Shown piece by piece: positions 24,901 to 27,570 of a stretch of 27,570 nt of DNA; within the stretch, counting starts at the first letter, position 1; each line of letters starts with the position of its first letter. Both the position numbers and the translations under genes were made by a program. Below the pieces are notes generated by a model, which ran no database searches, was not told the DNA's origin, and worked only from the letters and a program-made list of their open reading frames with translations. Source of the stretch: Pseudomonas sp. (lineage in GTDB: Bacteria; Pseudomonadota; Gammaproteobacteria; Pseudomonadales; Pseudomonadaceae); assembly GCA_003488145.1 (NCBI GenBank), contig DNMQ01000256.1, forward strand, positions 1 to 27,570, given 5' to 3'.

Positions 24901-25377
24901 TGTGGATTTGAATACTATCCCCAACAGCGCAAGGCGGACCTTGTCACCCGCGCCGGCACCGAGCTTTCCGGCAGCCGCATGTAGCCCGCCATGACGCTTA
25001 CCTTGGATCGATAGCTCTTTCAGGTGTTCGTAGACGCCACTGGGCAGCTTGGCCAAGCTGCGAGCAGAGGCACCGTCAGGGAAGGTGTAATCGGTCCAGA
25101 GGGTACGTAGCATTTTGGCCAGGTGCGACTTACCACTGCCGTAGAACCCGGAAATCCACACGCCAGGCTGCTCGCTGCCACTACTGAGGTTCAGGAGAAA
25201 TTTATCAAGAATCGTTTCCAGCCCCTTCTCATACTGGCCATCGCAAACGAAGGACTCCAACTCGTATCGCAGAACGCTTTGCGCTGCCTCTGAATGGTCT
25301 TCAGAAACCTCAGCCACGCCGTTGTTGACGAGGCGATTTTCCTGCGGAGCCTTGGTGTAGATATCCCTGTTCAGCAT
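21916..25377 (-). CDS. brxC: BREX protein BrxC (large P-loop ATPase)
   Basis: The 1,153-aa protein has Walker A GFYGSGKSHL (77-86) and Walker B LIVLDEVQQYIG (262-273). The first 40 residues start MLNRDIYTKAP and include the N-terminal conserved segment of the BrxC/PglY family. The C-terminal half is helical and charged, with several coiled-coil-prone stretches (about 560-760 and 900-1,100). BrxC is a core BREX component needed for methylation and defence, and probably assembles with BrxB, PglX and PglZ. Length is close to the usual 1,200 aa. AAGGA precedes the ATG, 39 bases after brxB. Confidence 0.94.
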   Translation of the reverse strand: MLNRDIYTKAPQENRLVNNGVAEVSEDHSEAAQSVLRYELESFVCDGQYEKGLETILDKFLLNLSSGSEQPGVWISGFYGSGKSHLAKMLRTLWTDYTFPDGASARSLAKLPSGVYEHLKELSIQGKRHGGLHAAAGKLGAGAGDKVRLALLGIVFKSTGLPEQLNQAQFVMWLKREGLLDEVESGLHAAGRSLAQELPHMYVSGHLAKALLAARPGLAHTEAEARQLLKAQFPQVTDVSSEQMVSALDEALSVDGKFPLTLIVLDEVQQYIGNDSEKAFQVQEVTETLTKHLKGKLLFVGTGQSALSGTPNLQRLMARFPVPVMLGDWDVENVTRQIILAKKPTAQPEVEQVWRENLGEISRHLRGTKLEHVTDDEKVMTADYPILPVRRRFWERVLRNIDTTGTVSQLRSQLRVVHEAVVATADQPLGHVVSGDFLYDQIAANLVSTAQLSKEVFENVQRFAAGDAQAQLKAKLLKLIYLINKLPADAALETGLKATEDVLADLLVTDLSAGSSELRKQLPDLLTELQDKDRLIMALAGRSGTEYRLQTRESSAWHDEFRAQEAELKAAPQRVEQRRAELFKARFADVLKKVRVVQGKDNVERRLLPIYDDTLPKDNAQALYLWIQDGWQSDEKTVLAEAKSKSVDNPTLFVYLPDQHKTALSDAIVALGAAKGTLSKKGSTATEEGHDAKRSMESRERNAEKELQQLLDKLFAGVRVFQAGGQEVTEGNELADRINRAARASAVRLYSQFDVADSDQWSKVLDEARKGNLEAIKAVGHSQEADKHPVCQKSLAFIGPGKKGAEIRENFESPPYGWPRDAIDGALFALLASGHIRAQDAASKPVDAKSLDRNKLTQASFRQESITISPPQLIKIRQLFTAIGVPCQPKEELAKAPQLMAKLRELASKAGGAAPAPEHPQLTPIEAVEGQAGNAQLLELFTRFDELTGLAKLWGAKGEAIQKRLPVWHQLSSLLEHAKELGPYSELKANFDAVLHQRSLLAEPDQVRPLLDRTADILRTALNAKLAGYQAVYDQQWSQLAADSDWLKLSDEQRAQLTKAHNLNALQHIDLSSPEKLQDALDECALQHWISKTQALASRFDAARHAAVQLLKPNVVRVSIPKRTLNDESELKAWLVEVEQLLAEKLKQGPVAL

Positions 25378-25416
25378 AGTGATCCTTCCATACAGCTTGA
25401 TCTAAAAAAGTGCTTA

Positions 25417-25977
25417 TCAGTCGTGCGGCAACAGCGGCACAGCCAGGTAATTCCAGCCATCCCGAGCATCGAGCAGATGGTAGTTGTGATCCCCTAGGGT
25501 GTATTCCCCAGGGAAAAAGACCAGCAAACGTCCTGGAATGGCATCCTTGAGCCCTTCCACGATGGTCGACACCCGAGCCAGGCCAAACAGGCTTCCAACT
25601 CCGAGTACAGCCACAACCGTCTCCGGCCCGGCCGCGTCGGTGATACGCGCCCTTAGCTGCTCGATCAGGGAGACAATGAACTCGATCAGCTCCCCGCTTT
25701 GATAGCCAGACAGGTCTTCCGGACTCTCAAAATAGGCGTCTCGGTATTCCTGAGCTGCCATCCATTCAGGGAAAGCATTGGTTACGTCTATCAGCAGCCA
25801 CTGCTTACCAGACTGCTGGGTCGCCAGTGCGAACTCCTCAACCTGAGCACGCAGGCGAAGCTCATCTGACTTGTCGTAAACGGCGAAGATAACCCGCTGA
25901 ATTGCAGCCAAACCGGCCTGCCACGGCACGTCGAGGTGCTGGCGATAAGCCGCGATAAGCTTGCTGACCCTAGACAT
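25417..25977 (-). CDS. brxB: BREX protein BrxB (DUF1788)
   Basis: The 186-aa product matches the DUF1788 pattern: it opens with a helical segment, contains WLLIDVTNAFPEWMAAQEY, then VVAVLGVGSLFGLARVSTIV and LLVFFPGEYTLGDHNYHLLD, and ends LAVPLLPHD. The central GVGSLFGLARVS and FPGEY motifs are characteristic. BrxB is a small core protein needed for BREX methylation and defence in systems studied. It overlaps the brxA end by eight bases. No catalytic motif is visible; it is thought to be a structural or bridging subunit. Confidence 0.92.
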   Translation of the reverse strand: MSRVSKLIAAYRQHLDVPWQAGLAAIQRVIFAVYDKSDELRLRAQVEEFALATQQSGKQWLLIDVTNAFPEWMAAQEYRDAYFESPEDLSGYQSGELIEFIVSLIEQLRARITDAAGPETVVAVLGVGSLFGLARVSTIVEGLKDAIPGRLLVFFPGEYTLGDHNYHLLDARDGWNYLAVPLLPHD

Positions 25978-26767
25978 GAGAAGCCTCCTGCCGCACCTGC
26001 TCTTCCTCAGGGGTCAGGTAGTCCGGGAAACGGATTTCCTTGACACCACCAGCATTCATAAATATCAGCAAGCCGCGATGCCCTGCAGCGCTTGCGAGCG
26101 CTTCAAGCTCTTCTTGGGAGTGTCCCAGCAGCCGCATCCAAGAACCCGAGAACAGGCGCTGACCCGACCAGCCCTCAAGAAACCCTAAAAACAGGCAAAA
26201 GGCCACATTGCTTGGGGTAACGAGGGGGATTGCCCTGATTTTACGAATACGCCCGGCCAAAATTCCTGCAGCCGTCCAGGAGCCATTGACGTTCTGGGCG
26301 AAAGATTTCAACGAGGCCGGACTGAAGCGCCCTTGATAATTGACGGCCAGAAGGTGCTCAAGGTCTTCACGCGCCACCTGCTCGCCAGGCTGTTTGCTCA
26401 GGATGAATGCCTGAGAGCCACGCAACAGCGGGTCGCGGGCCAAGGCCGCAGTGAGAGCGAGTAGTGGTTGAGCAGCCTCTTCAACGGCCCACAACCGGCG
26501 GAGCGCCCGAAAAAGTGGTAGACGAACGTCCAGCCCATAGAGGGTGCTGAGATGCCGCAGGGCGAGCTCACGAGCCTTCTTGGTCGGTTTGCCCAAGACA
26601 TTATGAGTGATGACCGATTCGGCGTAATGCTCTCGACTAGCGTCGGCGGGTAGACTGGCGAACAAGACACGCAGATCGTCTAGCATCATGGTGCGTGCGG
26701 CATGCGGGCCATTGCTACCAAAACGAAAACCGAGCCGAGCCAGTAACTGCTCCCTGAGCTCACTCAC
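25970..26767 (-). CDS. brxA: BREX protein BrxA (DUF1819)
   Basis: The 265-aa product starts at a GTG that overlaps the regulator stop (GTGA). It is of the DUF1819 type, with HNVLGKPTKKARELALRHLS and LYGLDVRLPLFRALRRLW in the N-terminal half, ARDPLLRGSQAF in the middle, and a basic helical C-terminal part ending EIRFPDYLTPEEEQVRQ. Its small, basic, helical nature agrees with the reported DNA-binding role of BrxA. It heads the core in the usual brxA-brxB-brxC order, which argues for a type 1-like BREX. Confidence 0.9.
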   Translation of the reverse strand: MSELREQLLARLGFRFGSNGPHAARTMMLDDLRVLFASLPADASREHYAESVITHNVLGKPTKKARELALRHLSTLYGLDVRLPLFRALRRLWAVEEAAQPLLALTAALARDPLLRGSQAFILSKQPGEQVAREDLEHLLAVNYQGRFSPASLKSFAQNVNGSWTAAGILAGRIRKIRAIPLVTPSNVAFCLFLGFLEGWSGQRLFSGSWMRLLGHSQEELEALASAAGHRGLLIFMNAGGVKEIRFPDYLTPEEEQVRQEASHV

Positions 26768-26970
26768 GAACGCTTCTCCGACCTGGCGGAGGGCAAGGTT
26801 TCGATGGATACCCCCTCAAGCGGCACATCGTTCGCTCGGCAGTAGGCCACCACCATGACTTCTACCATGTTGGCCAGGCTACGCATCTCTCGCTCCGCAG
26901 CTATCTGCAGAGCAGCCTTGATGTGCGGCTCAACGCGAACGCTGACAACCTCTGATTTGCCGGACGCCAT
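26764..26970 (-). CDS. Ribbon-helix-helix (CopG/Arc-type) regulator
   Basis: I start at the ATG of 26970 (68 aa) because GGGAG lies five to nine bases upstream; an ATG at 26982 would include that ribosome site. The VVSVRVEPHIKAALQIAAER segment is the classic ribbon strand plus first helix, and MRSLANMVEVMVVAYC is the second helix of a ribbon-helix-helix fold. These proteins bind DNA as dimers and often repress their own operon. It occupies the first position of the BREX operon, where many type 1 systems instead have a WYL-domain regulator (BrxR). A palindrome upstream could be its operator. Confidence 0.82.
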   Translation of the reverse strand: MASGKSEVVSVRVEPHIKAALQIAAEREMRSLANMVEVMVVAYCRANDVPLEGVSIETLPSARSEKRS

Positions 26971-26991
26971 TAACGCTCCCATGTAAGTAAA

Positions 26992-27012
26992 ATGCTAGCG
27001 ATACGCGAGCAT
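26992..27012. promoter_or_regulatory. Near-perfect 21-bp palindrome, candidate operator of the BREX operon
   Basis: ATGCT-n-GCG is followed by three central bases and then CGC-n-AGCAT, giving eight of nine symmetrical bases per arm. It begins about 22 bases upstream of the regulator start, within the region where the operon promoter must lie (26,971-27,062). A ribbon-helix-helix dimer or tetramer would fit such a site. No strong -35/-10 pair is recognisable to me. Confidence 0.6.
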
Positions 27013-27062
27013 ACAGCTTGTCTTTACCTTAATGGAAGCGAGGGGTAAGAGGGCTCGGAATG

Positions 27063-27351
27063 TCAGGGGATCGCAAGCCGCTGTCGCCAGGGGCGTGCGG
27101 ACAGGGGTTGACTGGCGGCCAGATTGCCGCCGAAACAGCTTCGGCACAGCGGCTTTGTTCAGATTGTCGTAACGGATTGGTTGGCCGTCTTGGTCAAGCA
27201 AGTCGCCGCCAACCGCCCTGAGCAAGGCATGGCCGGCGACCACGTCGTGAGGAGAGACGCGGTAGAGCGAAACCCCCGCGATGCCGTCGCCAGCGGCCAC
27301 CCGAGCGAGGCGGTAGGCGATGCTGGGCATCGAGCTGAAGCCTGCCGGTGA
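27063..27351 (-). pseudogene. Truncated, frameshifted inositol-monophosphatase / CysQ-like gene
   Basis: The stretch reads SMPSIAYRLARVAAGDG, then SPHDVVAGHALLRAVGG and DQDGQPIRYD, which is the C-terminal third of inositol monophosphatase-family proteins, including CysQ-type bisphosphate nucleotidases. The D-V-V-A-G-H segment is the family's conserved second motif (usually WDxAAG). The N-terminal two-thirds is missing: upstream of about 27,350 the frame is unrelated. An extra base near 27,130-27,135 shifts the frame; the other frame then continues FGGNLAASQPLSARPW to a stop at 27,063. It is therefore doubly broken. Confidence 0.7.
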
Positions 27352-27367
27352 ACTTTGCGGTGGATCA

Positions 27368-27384
27368 GTACCTAGCGTAGGTAC
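27368..27384. repeat. Perfect palindrome GTACCTA-GCG-TAGGTAC
   Basis: Two exact 7-bp half-sites flank a 3-bp centre. It lies at or just beyond the point where homology to the monophosphatase gene ends, and between that gene and the right 40-bp repeat. It may be a protein-binding or recombination site. The stretch 27,352-27,496 contains no gene I can support. Confidence 0.55.
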
Positions 27385-27496
27385 GAGATCACGTCTAGTG
27401 AACCCGCAAAAGCTGACAGGATGAGGACGCAGGCGGGTCTCAATAGGTGGGATTCTCCGCAATTTCTTCTTTATAGAGCTGAGGAGCAGAAATGCC

Positions 27497-27536
27497 AAGC
27501 ATAGGCCGGGGATGTCTACCGGAGCGAGGGTAGTCC
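27497..27536 (-). repeat. 40-bp inverted repeat, right copy
   Basis: This is the reverse complement of 9811-9850, differing at one position. It encloses, with its partner, the full BREX operon plus the broken monophosphatase gene, a span of about 17.7 kb. The remaining 34 bases to the window end hold nothing I can identify. Confidence 0.9.
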
Positions 27537-27570
27537 AAAGGCATGACCTTTGGAACGCCATCCCTTCATT

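Noticed and set aside
9801..27545. Target-site duplication outside the 40-bp repeats
   Set aside because: The bases just outside the two copies (ending ACAA on the left, starting AAGG on the right) do not match, so a simple recent transposition is not supported.
26995..27561. 188-aa minus-strand frame treated as one gene
   Set aside because: It fuses unrelated upstream sequence, including the 40-bp repeat, to a frameshifted monophosphatase remnant, so I list it as a pseudogene.
1..27570. CRISPR array
   Set aside because: No regularly spaced repeats of 24-40 bases and no cas genes are seen; the only tandem repeat is a 7-base unit.

Overview
The window looks like the chromosome of a GC-rich Pseudomonas that carries a genomic island. 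The left part, about 1-4,870, has the gene content and high GC of a Pseudomonas core chromosome. It holds a fermentative D-lactate dehydrogenase (ldhA), a DUF2188 protein, a nucleotidyltransferase-fold protein, an Ala/Lys-rich protein with paired cysteines, and a divergent LysR regulator / MFS efflux pair. The genus call rests on the close match of the LdhA protein to the Pseudomonas family as I remember it; I ran no search.

At about 4,987-5,060 the character changes. A minus-strand terminator is followed by what looks like the degenerate 3' end of a tRNA, then by AT-richer DNA with short inverted repeats. I read this as the scar or attachment end of an integrated element. Just inside are an AlpA-like excisionase/regulator gene and a translationally coupled 529-aa P-loop protein. 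About 1.5 kb of degraded DNA follows (7,176-8,650), containing an IS3-type orfA stump, a short tandem repeat and small uncertain ORFs. Next comes a two-gene minus-strand unit: a 127-aa unknown and a MobI-like conjugative mobilisation protein, ending at a strong terminator. This suggests an integrative conjugative element backbone.

The main content, about 9,852-26,970, is a single compact minus-strand operon encoding a type 1-like BREX phage-defence system. In transcription order it holds a ribbon-helix-helix regulator, brxA, brxB, brxC, a 128-aa unknown, pglX, a TrlF-type PHP/ABC ATPase, an AlbA_2 (Schlafen-like) protein, pglZ and brxL. Nearly all junctions overlap or are separated by a few bases; the largest gap is 39 bases. 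BrxA/B/C, PglX (methyltransferase), PglZ and BrxL are the recognised BREX set. TrlF plus AlbA_2 is a two-gene insert between pglX and pglZ, and the 128-aa protein sits between brxC and pglX; these three are the accessory candidates. A near-perfect 21-bp palindrome lies just upstream of the regulator.

The BREX block is bounded by a 40-bp inverted repeat (9,811-9,850 and 27,497-27,536; 39 of 40 bases identical). One copy abuts the brxL stop codon. The other lies beyond a truncated, frameshifted inositol-monophosphatase/CysQ-like gene. No transposase or integrase gene is visible in the window, so how the block moved is not shown. The central part of pglX, just after the methyltransferase catalytic motif, has clearly lower GC than its flanks, which suggests replacement of the DNA-recognition domain.
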